Shown here: in pieces, positions 34,801 to 48,139 of the stretch | Layout: each line of letters begins with the position of its first letter | How positions within the stretch are numbered: the first letter of the stretch is position 1 | Assembly: GCF_011881725.1 (NCBI RefSeq) | Contig: NZ_JAATUR010000001.1 | Location: forward strand, 236,637-300,636 | Length of the DNA stretch: 64,000 nt | Source: Escherichia coli | GTDB lineage: Bacteria > Pseudomonadota > Gammaproteobacteria > Enterobacterales > Enterobacteriaceae | Reading direction: 5' to 3' | Translations under genes and position numbers: made by a program | The notes under the pieces: generated by a model | Told to the model about the DNA's origin: nothing | Database searches by the model: none | The model's input: the letters and a program-made list of their open reading frames with translations, nothing else

Positions 34801-35691
34801 GAACTGCCAGCCCGGATTTTCACGCGTAATGTGCGCGGTCAGATTATCTACCGACAGCGTATGCGTTTGCTTCTCGCCCAACCAGCTGGCTCCGCCCTGT
34901 TTCAGCCAGACGTCGCCGCCGGTTACATCGCCTTTGTCGATCGTCATCCAGCCTTCAAGAGAGAACTGCGCCGTTTCCAGCGCAATATTGTCCTGCATCC
35001 ATTTACCCAGCCACGGCTTCAGGTCGATGTCATCCGCCTGGAGCCAGACGCGACCGTTGCTTAATAGCCCTTCGTCATCACGCAGATCCATACGCACCTG
35101 CATCACGCCGTGCTGTCCGGTAAGACTGGAGAGGCTTACCTGGCCTTCCGCACGGTGTCGACGTGGATCGTTCAGCCAGGTGAGTTGTGGGATCGCCAGC
35201 TCAGCACGCTGGCCGGATGGCGTCAGGAAGCTGACTTCGCTGTCGCGGAGATCGAAGTGGTCGAACTGACGTAGAAACAGATCGCTGATGTGACTGGCTT
35301 CCAGGCTATCATCGCCCCCACCGCTGGTGATGGGAGTATTGGTGCGAAAGCGCAGCTGCCAGAAAGTGAGATCGCGAAACTGCCAGCGCATATGCAACAG
35401 GCTCTGCCAGACATCCAGTGCGAGAGTGACACGTTTGACGGAAAACTCGCCGCCATCTTTTAGCTCTGCACGGATGTCGCGCGCTTCAAGCGTCGGGCCA
35501 AAATTCTGCCAGCTGGCAGAGAGCTGGCTGGCCTCTACCGACATGCCAGTCGCGGATTCTATTTTGTTGAGGATTTCCGGACGCCAGGAGTCAAGATGCG
35601 GTAAAGCAATACGCAGGCCGCTAACCAGCAGGGCAGCGATCACAACGAGCGCGGCTCCAGTAAGCAGTAAAATCCCCGGCAATCGCCTCAC
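31891..35691 (-). CDS. yhdP: AsmA-like phospholipid transport protein YhdP
   Basis: A 1266-residue inner-membrane-anchored protein of the AsmA/TamB/YdbH group (DUF3971), which forms a hydrophobic periplasmic groove for phospholipid transport to the outer membrane. An N-terminal membrane segment (about 6-28, GILLLTGAALVVIAALLVSGL in part) precedes a very long beta-rich domain. A C-terminal AsmA-like region contains FRDTFGEGFYFDSI and ends QPRKEKAQ. Its length equals that of the E. coli protein. It lies downstream of rng in the mre-side leftward cluster. Confidence 0.95.
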   Translation of the reverse strand: MRRLPGILLLTGAALVVIAALLVSGLRIALPHLDSWRPEILNKIESATGMSVEASQLSASWQNFGPTLEARDIRAELKDGGEFSVKRVTLALDVWQSLLHMRWQFRDLTFWQLRFRTNTPITSGGGDDSLEASHISDLFLRQFDHFDLRDSEVSFLTPSGQRAELAIPQLTWLNDPRRHRAEGQVSLSSLTGQHGVMQVRMDLRDDEGLLSNGRVWLQADDIDLKPWLGKWMQDNIALETAQFSLEGWMTIDKGDVTGGDVWLKQGGASWLGEKQTHTLSVDNLTAHITRENPGWQFSIPDTRITMDGKPWPSGALTLAWIPEQDVGGKNNTRSDELRIRASNLELAGLEGVRPLAAKLSPALGDIWRSTQPSGKINTLALDIPLQAADKTRFQASWSDLAWKQWKLLPGAEQFSGTLSGSVENGLLTASMKQAKMPYETVFRAPLEIADGQATISWLNNDKGFQLDGRNIDVKAKAVHARGGFRYLQPANDEPWLGILAGISTDDGSQAWRYFPENLMGKDLVDYLSGAIQGGEAENATLVYGGNPQLFPYTHNEGQFEVLVPLRNAKFAFQPDWPALTNLDIELDFINDGLWMKTDGVNLGGVRASNLTAVIPDYSKEKLLIDADIKGPGKAVGPYFDETPLKDSLGATLQELQLDGDVNARLHLDIPLNGELVTAKGEVTLRNNSLFIKPLDSTLKNLSGKFSFINGDLQSEPLTASWFNQPLNVDFSTKEGAKAYQVAVNLNGNWQPAKTGVLPEAVNEALSGSVAWDGKVGIELPYHAGVTYDVELNGDLKNVSSHLPSPLAKPAGEPLPVNVKVDGNLNSFELTGQAGADNHFNSRWLLGQKLTLDRAIWAADSKTLPPLPEQSGVELNMPPMNGAEWLALFQKGAAESVGGAASFPQHITLRTPMLSLGNQQWNNLSIVSQPTANGTEVEAQGREINATLAMRNNAPWLANIKYLYYNPSVAKTSGGSTPSSPFPTTERINFHGWPDAQIRCAECWFWGQKFGRIDSDITISGDTLTLTNGLIDTGFSRLTADGEWVNNPGNERTSLKGKLRGQKLDAAAEFFGVTTPIRQSSFNVDYDLHWRKAPWQPDEATLNGIIHTQLGKGEITEISTGHAGQLLRLLSVDALMRKLRFDFRDTFGEGFYFDSIRSTAWIKDGVMHTDDTLVDGLEADIAMKGSVNLVRRDLNMEAVVAPEISATVGVAAAFAVNPIVGAAVFAASKVLGPLWSKVSILRYHISGPLDDPQINEVLRQPRKEKAQ

Positions 35692-35758
35692 CCGTCACTC
35701 CTTGTCTACTAAAAATATGACTCAAAAACCGTTTGCCGGATGGCGGCCCAGCATTTGT

Positions 35759-37228
35759 TTACATCATGACGACGTCAAACTGTTCCTGGTTGTAGAGCGG
35801 TTCGATTTGTACTTTAACCTGCTTACCGACAAAAATTTCCACTTCCGCCAGCGAGTGAGATTCTTCGCCTTTTAAGGCTTCAGCTACTGCCGGAGAAGCA
35901 TAGACCAGGAAACGGTCTGAGTCGTAAGCATGGTGCACACGAACAATTTCTCGCATGATTTCATAACATACGGTTTCCACGGTTTTCACCGTTCCGCGAC
36001 CGTGGCAAGTTGGGCATTCATTACACAGTACATGTTCAATGCTTTCGCGGGTGCGTTTACGCGTCATCTCCACCAGCCCCAGCGCCGAAAAGCCATTAAC
36101 GCTGGTTTTCACCCGGTCTTTGCTCAACGCTTGTTCCAGCGAATGCAGTACACGGCGACGGTGATCTTCATTATTCATGTCGATGAAATCAATAATGATA
36201 ATTCCGCCCAGATTACGCAACCGTAACTGGCGAGCAATAGCCTGCGTCGCTTCAATATTGGTATTGAAGATGGTGTCGTCCAGATTGCGATGACCGACAA
36301 ACGCCCCGGTATTGATGTCCACGGTGGTCATCGCTTCGGTCTGGTCGATAATCAGATAACCACCGGATTTCAGTTCTACTTTGCGTTCCAGCGCCCGCTG
36401 GATTTCGTTTTCGACATCAAAGAGATCGAAAATCGGCTGGCGGCCCGTGTAATGCTCCAGCTTGCTGGTCATCTCAGGAATGTACTCAGACGTAAACTCC
36501 AGCAATGCTTCGTAAGTCAGGCGCGAGTCAACGCGAATGCGGTCCAGCTCGGCGTCAGCGAAATCACGCAGAACACGCTGCGCCAGCGCCAGTTCACCAT
36601 AAAGTTGATAACGTGTCTGGGGGCGCTTTTTACGCTCCATGACTTTGGTCCAGACGCGTTTCAGGTAGGCTGCATCAGAGGCCAGCTCGGCTTCGCCAAC
36701 CCCCTCCGCTGCAGTACGGATGATAAATCCGCCCTGTTCGTCGCAATAGTCTGCAACCACTTTTTTCAGGCGTTCACGTTCAGATTCGCTTTCGATACGT
36801 TGGGAAACCCCAACGTGAGATGCTCCCGGCATAAACACCAGATAGCGAGATGGTAGCGTGATATCTGTGGTCAGGCGCGCGCCTTTGGTACCAAGCGGAT
36901 CTTTCACCACCTGCACCATCAGGTCTTGCCCCTGGCGGACCAGCTCCGAAATGTCGCGCACTGTGAACTGCTTTTGTTCTTCACCCGCCACACATTCGGT
37001 GTGCGGCATGATGTCAGAAGCGTGTAGAAACGCAGCTTTATCCAGCCCAATATCTACAAAAGCCGCCTGCATACCCGGAAGTACACGACTTACACGACCC
37101 TTGTAGATATTGCCTACTATTCCGCGTCGCGCCTCACGTTCAATATGAATTTCCTGCAGAATACCGCCATCAATATACGCCACTCGTGTTTCCGAAGGCG
37201 TTACGTTTACCAACAATTCAGCCGTCAT
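35759..37228 (-). CDS. rng: Ribonuclease G
   Basis: A 489-residue endoribonuclease of the RNase E/G family that matures 16S rRNA 5' ends. The S1 domain (about 38-128, [21 protein letters not shown] in part), the DNase I-like catalytic domain with metal-binding Asp in TVDINTG and IIDFIDM, and the zinc-link CPTCHGRG are all present. The start at MTAELLVN overlaps the yhdE end by 11 bases. Six additional upstream residues in the open frame are not part of the known protein. Confidence 0.97.
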   Translation of the reverse strand: MTAELLVNVTPSETRVAYIDGGILQEIHIEREARRGIVGNIYKGRVSRVLPGMQAAFVDIGLDKAAFLHASDIMPHTECVAGEEQKQFTVRDISELVRQGQDLMVQVVKDPLGTKGARLTTDITLPSRYLVFMPGASHVGVSQRIESESERERLKKVVADYCDEQGGFIIRTAAEGVGEAELASDAAYLKRVWTKVMERKKRPQTRYQLYGELALAQRVLRDFADAELDRIRVDSRLTYEALLEFTSEYIPEMTSKLEHYTGRQPIFDLFDVENEIQRALERKVELKSGGYLIIDQTEAMTTVDINTGAFVGHRNLDDTIFNTNIEATQAIARQLRLRNLGGIIIIDFIDMNNEDHRRRVLHSLEQALSKDRVKTSVNGFSALGLVEMTRKRTRESIEHVLCNECPTCHGRGTVKTVETVCYEIMREIVRVHHAYDSDRFLVYASPAVAEALKGEESHSLAEVEIFVGKQVKVQIEPLYNQEQFDVVMM

Positions 37229-37811
37229 GTTTATCCCTTTTCTCACGCAGTGCGTTAAAATTACTCAATAATTCACACGTTTCAACCAGCGGTAAGCCGA
37301 CTACGGCGTGATAGCTGCCATTTATCTTCCTGACAAAACAACCACCAAGCCCCTGAATACCGTATGCACCTGCTTTATCTAACGGTTCACCGCTGGCGAC
37401 ATAGCCCGCGATATCTTCGTCTGTTAACGTTCTGAAAGTCACATCGGTAACTACCAGGCAATCGAGAATGTACTGACTGTCGGCCAGCGCCACTGCTGTC
37501 ATGACCTGATGGGTCTGCCCCGATAATTTGCGCAACATCTGCACCGCATGATCTGCATCGTGCGGTTTCTCCAGTACTTCGCCGTTCAGAATCACAATGG
37601 TATCCGCACCCAGCACTGGGAGATCTTGCGCGACTTGCGCGACACCCGCTTGTGCTTTCTCGCGCGCCAGACGCACAACATACTGCTGCGCGCTCTCCTG
37701 CGGCTGACGCTGCTCCTCAATGCCCGTAACAATACGTTCAAAGGTAACGCCAAGTTGCGCAAGTAACTCCTGACGACGCGGAGAACCTGAAGCTAAATAC
37801 AGAGAAGTCAT
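37218..37811 (-). CDS. yhdE: Maf-type dTTP/UTP pyrophosphatase YhdE
   Basis: A 197-residue nucleotide pyrophosphatase of the Maf family that hydrolyses dTTP, UTP and modified nucleotides. The Maf signature [10 protein letters not shown] (residues 8-17) and catalytic-site residues in GADTIV and [10 protein letters not shown] are present. It is 8 bases downstream of mreD and overlaps the rng start by 11 bases, so mreBCD-yhdE-rng is probably co-transcribed. Confidence 0.95.
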   Translation of the reverse strand: MTSLYLASGSPRRQELLAQLGVTFERIVTGIEEQRQPQESAQQYVVRLAREKAQAGVAQVAQDLPVLGADTIVILNGEVLEKPHDADHAVQMLRKLSGQTHQVMTAVALADSQYILDCLVVTDVTFRTLTDEDIAGYVASGEPLDKAGAYGIQGLGGCFVRKINGSYHAVVGLPLVETCELLSNFNALREKRDKHDG

Positions 37812-37819
37812 AGAAACCT

Positions 37820-39378
<1,559 letters not shown>

Positions 39379-39443
39379 AAGTTATGCGTATTCTCGCATC
39401 AGACCAGGCAGGATGAACAGACGCTTCCCCTGCCTGCATCCGA

Positions 39444-40792
<1,349 letters not shown>

Positions 40793-42733
40793 TTAAACCG
40801 AATATCTTTGTGAATATTTTTTCACGTTAGTATCAAGTGGCTGTGAGGACGCGAAAAAATCCCCTTGACCACCCAAAACCCCGCGCTGAGTCAGGGTCTG
40901 CCACTCGCTTCGCGAACGTACGCCAGTCGCGTAAACCTGGGTGTTGGTCCCGGAGCAGGCTTCTATCATGCTCTGAACCAACAATTGGTTTTCCGTCCGC
41001 TTCTCAATATTTCTTACCAGCCCCGGATGAAGCTTGAGTAATTCGACATTAAGTTCTTTGATCCAACTGGTACTTACCAACGTCAATCCAGCCTGGTTAA
41101 CGGCGACTCGAACCCCTAAAGCATTCACCAAACGAATGACAGGTTGCAAGCGACCGATATGTTGACCAACATCAGCCTCTGCAAGTTCAATAATTATGCG
41201 TTTTCGTTGCGATTTTTCACACTGCATCAACGTATCGCGCAGCCAGCGCTGAAAACGCGGACGGATCAACGACTCAACGGTCACCTGAATCGCCAGATTT
41301 TCTTGCGGCCAATAGCGTAGCAGCGGAATGAGACGACTGATTTGCAGACGGTCATACTCTTCAGATAACCCAAACTGCAACACCATCGGCATATATTCCG
41401 CCGAGCTAACCTCTTCATTACCATCAAAGATGCGACACATAATTTCGCGATGATGAACCTGCCCTTCCCGGGTGACCGCAGGTTTTTGATAAAGCCTCGG
41501 ACCGCCACGACTCAACATTTGTTCAATTAGTGTACGCCAGCGAACGTTGCCGCGTCCTTTTTCTGGTAATGAGTCATCGTAAATCGCCCAGCTATTACCA
41601 CCCTGTAATCCCGCATTACGCGTGGCGGATTCGGCATGTTCCATTACCTGTTCTGTTTCCTGGCCGCTACGCCAGGCACAGATGCCGATATGAATCATAT
41701 CTTCACGATCGAGCATTTTATTATTCGGCAAGGTATCAACCGCTTTGATCAACTGCCCGGCAATGCTCTCCGCCTCTTTTAATGTCCGATGCGGCAACAA
41801 CGCAGCAAAATCACTACGGTGGTAGCGCGCCAGCAGAGCGCCTGGATAGCGCATCATAAATGTCGAAAGCAGATTCGTCAGACTGAAGAGCTGTTCTTCG
41901 GCCTGGCTGTGCCCCCATGTGTCGCTCAACATATTAAAATCAGGTAGACGGATCATCATCACGATCCCGTGAGTCCCGACCTTTTCCTGATCTTCCAGTA
42001 ATGTAGCCAACTGGTTGTCGAAAAAGAGACGATTATTGAGGCCGGTTTTGGTGTCCTGCGCGGCATAAGAGCGAATCAGCGTATCAAGACGACTGTGCTG
42101 TTCACGCGCATTCTGAATTTCTGAAAGCAGCATATCCAGCGCACTACTGGTCCCTGGCGGCCATTCATAGATGGAGCCAAGTACATTCGGCCCGCGCTCT
42201 CCGTTTAAGATGCGCGTCGAGCGGATTTCCAGTAGTTCTTGCCCTGCAAGTTGCCGCTGCAGCCAACGTACTGCAAGGAAGAGCATAATAATGATAAAAC
42301 CAATTGCACCAGTGAGCGGCGCGGTAGTCATCAGCGAGTGAAAATAGTTTCCCATCGGGTCCTGATAAATCAGACGTAGCGACATCCCCGGATGTTTAAT
42401 CAACGGAACAGTCAATTCGCGAAACAGATCGCTGGTACCTACAGGACGGTAACTTCCCTTGCGGGAAAGGGTATAAACCTGTTTGTTATCATGCATCAGG
42501 TCCACACAAACGATATCTGCCGACATCATCAGTTCACTGATTTTTGGCCTCAGCGAGCTGAAATCAGACGACACCAGATGTGTATCGATCGCCGTCGCCA
42601 CCGCCTGAACGCGATGACTAAACTTATACTGAATCGCGTTATAGAAACTTAACGAGCAGCCCATCAGAGTCACAAAGATCGTTAACCCGGTGAGCAGCGT
42701 GACAAAGGCCGAAAATTTCGTCGTTAATCTCAT
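40793..42733 (-). CDS. csrD: RNase E specificity factor CsrD
   Basis: A 646-residue inner-membrane protein that targets the CsrB/CsrC RNAs for RNase E decay. Two transmembrane segments (about 10-30 and 135-155) flank a periplasmic loop. A HAMP-like region, a degenerate GGDEF domain (HRSDF instead of GGDEF, about 310) and a degenerate EAL domain (about 400-630) follow. The altered motifs agree with the known absence of cyclic-di-GMP turnover. It is upstream of mreB. Confidence 0.95.
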   Translation of the reverse strand: MRLTTKFSAFVTLLTGLTIFVTLMGCSLSFYNAIQYKFSHRVQAVATAIDTHLVSSDFSSLRPKISELMMSADIVCVDLMHDNKQVYTLSRKGSYRPVGTSDLFRELTVPLIKHPGMSLRLIYQDPMGNYFHSLMTTAPLTGAIGFIIIMLFLAVRWLQRQLAGQELLEIRSTRILNGERGPNVLGSIYEWPPGTSSALDMLLSEIQNAREQHSRLDTLIRSYAAQDTKTGLNNRLFFDNQLATLLEDQEKVGTHGIVMMIRLPDFNMLSDTWGHSQAEEQLFSLTNLLSTFMMRYPGALLARYHRSDFAALLPHRTLKEAESIAGQLIKAVDTLPNNKMLDREDMIHIGICAWRSGQETEQVMEHAESATRNAGLQGGNSWAIYDDSLPEKGRGNVRWRTLIEQMLSRGGPRLYQKPAVTREGQVHHREIMCRIFDGNEEVSSAEYMPMVLQFGLSEEYDRLQISRLIPLLRYWPQENLAIQVTVESLIRPRFQRWLRDTLMQCEKSQRKRIIIELAEADVGQHIGRLQPVIRLVNALGVRVAVNQAGLTLVSTSWIKELNVELLKLHPGLVRNIEKRTENQLLVQSMIEACSGTNTQVYATGVRSRSEWQTLTQRGVLGGQGDFFASSQPLDTNVKKYSQRYSV

Positions 42734-42884
42734 CCTTGTGTTAACTCCGATAGTGAGGAAGCTGGCATACTAGCAAATCAGATTTAACTCGCAATTTATT
42801 GCGCTTCATCGACTTTGCTTTTCAATTAGCGAGTATAGTCTTCAGAAATTATTTTCCAATCCATCATGCACATGAGGACCTCTT

Positions 42885-43871
42885 ATGCAGGCGTTACTTT
42901 TAGAACAGCAGGACGGCAAAACCCTCGCATCTGTACAGACTCTGGACGCGAGTCGCCTGCCGGAAGGCGATGTGACGGTCGATGTTCACTGGTCGAGCCT
43001 GAATTATAAAGATGCGCTGGCAATAACCGGTAAAGGAAAAATAATCCGCAATTTTCCGATGATTCCTGGCATCGACTTTGCCGGAACCGTACGCACCAGT
43101 GAAGATCCGCGTTTTCATGCTGGTCAGGAAGTGTTACTCACGGGCTGGGGTGTCGGTGAAAATCATTGGGGCGGACTGGCAGAACAAGCGCGCGTGAAAG
43201 GTGACTGGTTGGTTGCGATGCCGCAAGGTCTGGACGCACGTAAAGCGATGATTATCGGTACTGCTGGGTTTACCGCCATGCTGTGCGTGATGGCGCTGGA
43301 AGATGCAGGTATTCGCCCGCAGGATGGCGAGATTGTAGTGACGGGGGCCAGTGGCGGCGTTGGCAGTACTGCCGTGGCGCTGTTACATAAGTTGGGTTAT
43401 CAGGTCGTTGCCGTTTCAGGTCGTGAAAGTACCCATGAGTATCTGAAAAGTTTAGGTGCCAGCCGAATTCTGCCGCGCGATGAATTTGCTGAATCCCGTC
43501 CATTAGAAAAACAGCTTTGGGCCGGGGCGATTGACACTGTCGGCGACAAAGTGCTGGCTAAAGTGCTGGCGCAAATGAACTACGGCGGCTGTGTGGCAGC
43601 GTGTGGTCTGGCTGGCGGTTTTACCCTGCCAACCACCGTCATGCCGTTTATCCTGCGTAACATTCGCTTGCAGGGCGTGGATTCAGTGATGACGCCAGCA
43701 GAGCGCCGTACGCAAGCCTGGCAGCGTCTGGTTGCCGATTTACCGGAATCATTCTACTCACAGGCTGCAAAAGAGATTTCACTGGCTGATGCCCCAAAAT
43801 TTGCCGAGGCCATTATTAACAATCAGATTCAGGGCCGTACGCTGGTAAAAATTAACTCAGCGTCAGCATAA
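42885..43871 (+). CDS. acuI: Acrylyl-CoA reductase AcuI (YhdH)
   Basis: A 328-residue zinc-free medium-chain dehydrogenase/quinone oxidoreductase-family enzyme that reduces acryloyl-CoA to propionyl-CoA with NADPH. The GroES-like N-terminal domain (WSSLNYKDALAITGKG) and the Rossmann motif VTGASGGVGSTAV (about 150-162) are clear. It is rightward, divergent from csrD. Just downstream comes msrP instead of the accB leader found in K-12. Confidence 0.93.
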   Translation: MQALLLEQQDGKTLASVQTLDASRLPEGDVTVDVHWSSLNYKDALAITGKGKIIRNFPMIPGIDFAGTVRTSEDPRFHAGQEVLLTGWGVGENHWGGLAEQARVKGDWLVAMPQGLDARKAMIIGTAGFTAMLCVMALEDAGIRPQDGEIVVTGASGGVGSTAVALLHKLGYQVVAVSGRESTHEYLKSLGASRILPRDEFAESRPLEKQLWAGAIDTVGDKVLAKVLAQMNYGGCVAACGLAGGFTLPTTVMPFILRNIRLQGVDSVMTPAERRTQAWQRLVADLPESFYSQAAKEISLADAPKFAEAIINNQIQGRTLVKINSASA

Positions 43872-43939
43872 AATTACTTTACATATCGTTAACGAATTTT
43901 AGCAGCACTTTGACATTCTCCCTGCCATAGTAATCATGA

Positions 43940-44962
<1,023 letters not shown>

Positions 44963-45562
44963 GTGCGTCTGACTGCAAAACAGGTTACCTGGCTGAAAAT
45001 TTGCCTGCATCTTGCCGGATTTTTGCCATTTGTCTGGCTGGTTTGGGCAATCAATCATGACGGATTAAGTGCCGACCCGGTGAAAGATATTCAGCATTTT
45101 ACCGGTAGGACTGCGCTGAAATTTTTATTGGCGACATTGTTAATTACTCCGCTGGCGCGCTACGCTAAGCAACCATTATTGATACGCACCCGCCGCCTGT
45201 TAGGTTTATGGTGTTTCGCCTGGGCGACGCTGCACTTAACCAGTTATGCATTGCTGGAACTTGGTGTGAACAACCTGGCGTTATTCGGTCAGGAACTAAT
45301 CACCCGACCTTATTTAACCCTGGGTATTATCAGTTGGTTGATTTTGCTTGCTTTAGCATTCACTTCCACACAGGCAATGCAGCGAAAACTAGGCAAACAC
45401 TGGCAACAGTTGCATAACTTCGTCTATCTTGTCGCGATCCTGGCCCCCATACATTATCTGTGGTCAGTGAAGGTTCTCTCGCCGCAGCCGATCATCTACG
45501 CCGGGCTGGCATTACTGCTTTTAGCCTTACGTTATAAGAAGTTCCGTCAATGGCGGCGCTAA
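44963..45562 (+). CDS. msrQ: Haem-containing membrane subunit MsrQ
   Basis: A 199-residue inner-membrane cytochrome b (formerly YedZ) with about six transmembrane segments that passes electrons to MsrP. Conserved haem-ligand histidines are seen in [18 protein letters not shown] and LAPIHYLW. It uses GTG immediately after the msrP stop (TAAGTG), so the pair is coupled. The C terminus ends YKKFRQWRR. From memory K-12 MsrQ has 211 residues with a longer tail, and Salmonella MsrQ is 199 with an FRQWWR end, which this one resembles. Confidence 0.93.
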   Translation: MRLTAKQVTWLKICLHLAGFLPFVWLVWAINHDGLSADPVKDIQHFTGRTALKFLLATLLITPLARYAKQPLLIRTRRLLGLWCFAWATLHLTSYALLELGVNNLALFGQELITRPYLTLGIISWLILLALAFTSTQAMQRKLGKHWQQLHNFVYLVAILAPIHYLWSVKVLSPQPIIYAGLALLLLALRYKKFRQWRR

Positions 45563-45957
45563 TTTCGTGAACTGTGCGGCTTATTGCAAATTACGCGACG
45601 TTGAAAGTTATTTACATGTTAGCTGTTGATTATCTTCCCTGATAAGACCAGTATTTAGCTGCCATTTGCTACGAAATCGTTATAATGTGCGACCTCGTTC
45701 TCCCTGACGCAGTTTTTAAGCTGCTGAAAAGGTGACAATGGCGCAACGAAGGTATATTTTGTTTTTTGCCGGAGGATAGCAGCAGATCGCTGCACAATGT
45801 CCGTCAATTATCACATTGACACTCTGGGGCAAAATAGACCGGCGTCCCGGCCTGCTGGAATTTACCGCTATGCATACAGCTGTCGGGGCATACGCTTTAC
45901 AGACGGCGGTGAAACGCCTGTCACAATCACACTAAACAAAGAGTACGGAACCCACTC
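45563..45957 (+). promoter_or_regulatory. accBC promoter and leader
   Basis: 395 bases before accB without a credible gene. A perfect TATAAT at 45681-45686 followed by a GTGCGACC discriminator marks a likely promoter; the -35 is poor (TTAGCT at 45655-45660 would be 20 bases away). This leaves a leader of about 260 bases. A long leader is known for E. coli accBC, whose expression is controlled by growth rate and by AccB itself. A GC-rich portion (45830-45900) could fold. Confidence 0.55.
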
Positions 45958-46428
45958 ATGGATATTCGTAAGATTAAAAAACTGATCGAGCTGGTTGAAG
46001 AATCAGGCATCTCTGAACTGGAAATTTCTGAAGGCGAAGAGTCAGTACGCATTAGCCGTGCAGCACCTGCCGCAAGTTTCCCGATGATGCAACAAGCTTA
46101 CGCTGCACCAATGATGCAGCAGCCAGCTCAATCTAACGCAGCCGCTCCGGCGACCGTTCCTTCCATGGAAGCGCCAGCAGCAGCGGAAATCAGTGGTCAC
46201 ATCGTACGTTCCCCGATGGTTGGTACTTTCTACCGCACCCCAAGCCCGGACGCGAAAGCGTTCATCGAAGTGGGTCAGAAAGTAAACGTGGGCGATACCC
46301 TGTGCATCGTTGAAGCCATGAAAATGATGAACCAGATCGAAGCAGACAAATCCGGTACTGTGAAAGCAATTCTGGTCGAAAGTGGACAACCGGTAGAATT
46401 TGACGAGCCGCTGGTCGTCATCGAGTAA
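45958..46428 (+). CDS. accB: Biotin carboxyl carrier protein of acetyl-CoA carboxylase
   Basis: The 156-residue BCCP. An N-terminal dimerisation part ([17 protein letters not shown]), an Ala/Pro/Met/Gln-rich flexible linker (about 40-75) and the biotinyl domain with biotin-accepting Lys in EAMKMMNQ (residue 122) are seen. The protruding thumb residues of E. coli BCCP (TPSPDAKAF) are present. It is co-transcribed with accC, 10 bases downstream. Confidence 0.97.
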
Positions 46429-46438
46429 CGAGGCGAAC

Positions 46439-47788
46439 ATGCTGGATAAAATTGTTATTGCCAACCGCGGCGAGATTGCATTACGTATTCTTCGTGCCTG
46501 TAAAGAACTGGGCATCAAGACTGTCGCTGTGCACTCCAGCGCGGATCGCGATCTAAAACACGTATTACTGGCAGATGAAACGGTCTGTATTGGCCCTGCT
46601 CCGTCAGTAAAAAGTTATCTGAATATCCCGGCAATCATCAGCGCCGCTGAAATCACCGGCGCAGTAGCAATCCATCCGGGTTACGGCTTCCTCTCCGAGA
46701 ACGCCAACTTTGCCGAGCAGGTAGAACGCTCCGGCTTTATCTTCATCGGTCCGAAAGCAGAGACAATCCGTCTGATGGGCGACAAAGTGTCGGCAATCGC
46801 GGCGATGAAAAAAGCAGGCGTTCCTTGCGTACCGGGTTCTGACGGCCCGCTGGGCGACGATATGGATAAAAACCGCGCCATTGCTAAACGCATTGGTTAT
46901 CCGGTGATTATCAAAGCCTCCGGCGGCGGCGGCGGTCGTGGTATGCGTGTAGTGCGCGGCGACGCTGAACTGGCACAATCCATCTCCATGACCCGTGCGG
47001 AAGCGAAAGCCGCTTTCAACAACGACATGGTTTATATGGAGAAATACCTGGAAAATCCTCGCCACGTCGAAATTCAGGTATTGGCTGACGGTCAGGGCAA
47101 CGCTATCTATCTGGCGGAACGTGACTGCTCCATGCAGCGTCGTCACCAGAAAGTGGTCGAAGAAGCGCCAGCACCGGGTATTACCCCAGAACTGCGTCGC
47201 TACATCGGCGAACGTTGTGCTAAAGCGTGTGTTGATATCGGCTATCGCGGTGCAGGTACGTTTGAGTTCCTGTTCGAAAACGGCGAGTTCTATTTCATCG
47301 AAATGAACACCCGTATTCAGGTAGAACACCCGGTTACTGAAATGATCACCGGTGTTGACCTGATCAAAGAACAGCTGCGTATCGCCGCAGGTCAGCCGCT
47401 GTCTATCAAGCAAGAAGAAGTTCACGTTCGCGGCCATGCGGTGGAATGCCGTATCAACGCCGAAGATCCGAACACCTTCCTGCCAAGCCCGGGCAAAATC
47501 ACCCGTTTCCACGCACCTGGCGGTTTTGGTGTGCGTTGGGAGTCTCATATCTACGCGGGCTACACCGTGCCGCCGTACTATGACTCAATGATCGGTAAAC
47601 TGATTTGCTACGGTGAAAACCGTGACGTGGCGATTGCGCGCATGAAGAATGCGTTGCAGGAGCTGATCATCGACGGTATCAAAACCAACGTTGATCTGCA
47701 GATCCGCATCATGAACGACGAGAACTTCCAGCATGGTGGGACTAACATCCACTATCTGGAGAAAAAACTCGGTCTTCAGGAAAAATAA
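46439..47788 (+). CDS. accC: Biotin carboxylase
   Basis: The 449-residue ATP-grasp subunit that carboxylates biotin on AccB. N-terminal [18 protein letters not shown], the glycine-rich loop [12 protein letters not shown] (about 159-170), the catalytic [14 protein letters not shown] segment and the C-terminal GIKTNVDL motif are intact. The start at 46439 follows GAGGCGAAC. An upstream ATG in the same frame lies inside accB and is not used in the family. It ends at a strong terminator. Confidence 0.98.
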   Translation: MLDKIVIANRGEIALRILRACKELGIKTVAVHSSADRDLKHVLLADETVCIGPAPSVKSYLNIPAIISAAEITGAVAIHPGYGFLSENANFAEQVERSGFIFIGPKAETIRLMGDKVSAIAAMKKAGVPCVPGSDGPLGDDMDKNRAIAKRIGYPVIIKASGGGGGRGMRVVRGDAELAQSISMTRAEAKAAFNNDMVYMEKYLENPRHVEIQVLADGQGNAIYLAERDCSMQRRHQKVVEEAPAPGITPELRRYIGERCAKACVDIGYRGAGTFEFLFENGEFYFIEMNTRIQVEHPVTEMITGVDLIKEQLRIAAGQPLSIKQEEVHVRGHAVECRINAEDPNTFLPSPGKITRFHAPGGFGVRWESHIYAGYTVPPYYDSMIGKLICYGENRDVAIARMKNALQELIIDGIKTNVDLQIRIMNDENFQHGGTNIHYLEKKLGLQEK

Positions 47789-47803
47789 GACTGCAAAAGC
47801 GTC

Positions 47804-47830
47804 AAAAGGCCGGATTTTCCGGCCTTTTTT
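47804..47830 (+). terminator. Terminator of accBC
   Basis: AAAAGGCCGG-ATTTT-CCGGCCTTTT with six T, 15 bases after the accC stop. Confidence 0.92.
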
Positions 47831-47896
47831 ATTACTGGGGATCGACAACCCCCATAAGGTACAATCCCCGCTTTCTTCACCCATCAGGGACAAAAA

Positions 47897-48139
47897 ATGG
47901 ACACTCGTTTTGTTCAGGCCCATAAAGAGGCGCGTTGGGCGCTGGGGCTGACCCTTTTGTATCTGGCGGTATGGTTAGTAGCCGCTTACTTACCTGGCGT
48001 AGCCCCCGGTTTTACCGGCTTTCCGCGCTGGTTTGAGATGGCCTGCATCCTGACGCCGCTGCTGTTTATTGGACTGTGCTGGGCGATGGTGAAATTTATC
48101 TATCGCGATATCCCGCTGGAGGATGACGATGCAGCTTGA
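47897..48139 (+). CDS. yhdT: DUF997 membrane protein YhdT
   Basis: An 80-residue inner-membrane protein with two hydrophobic segments (about 16-34 and 45-68) and an acidic C terminus (PLEDDDAA). DUF997 proteins are regularly found next to PanF-type sodium symporters and may be small accessory subunits, as with other solute:sodium symporter helpers. It overlaps the panF start by 11 bases. Confidence 0.92.
   Translation: MDTRFVQAHKEARWALGLTLLYLAVWLVAAYLPGVAPGFTGFPRWFEMACILTPLLFIGLCWAMVKFIYRDIPLEDDDAA

Noticed and set aside
46604..47548. 314-codon frame antisense to accC
   Set aside because: It lies entirely within the conserved accC gene, has no family resemblance and is explained by accC codon usage.
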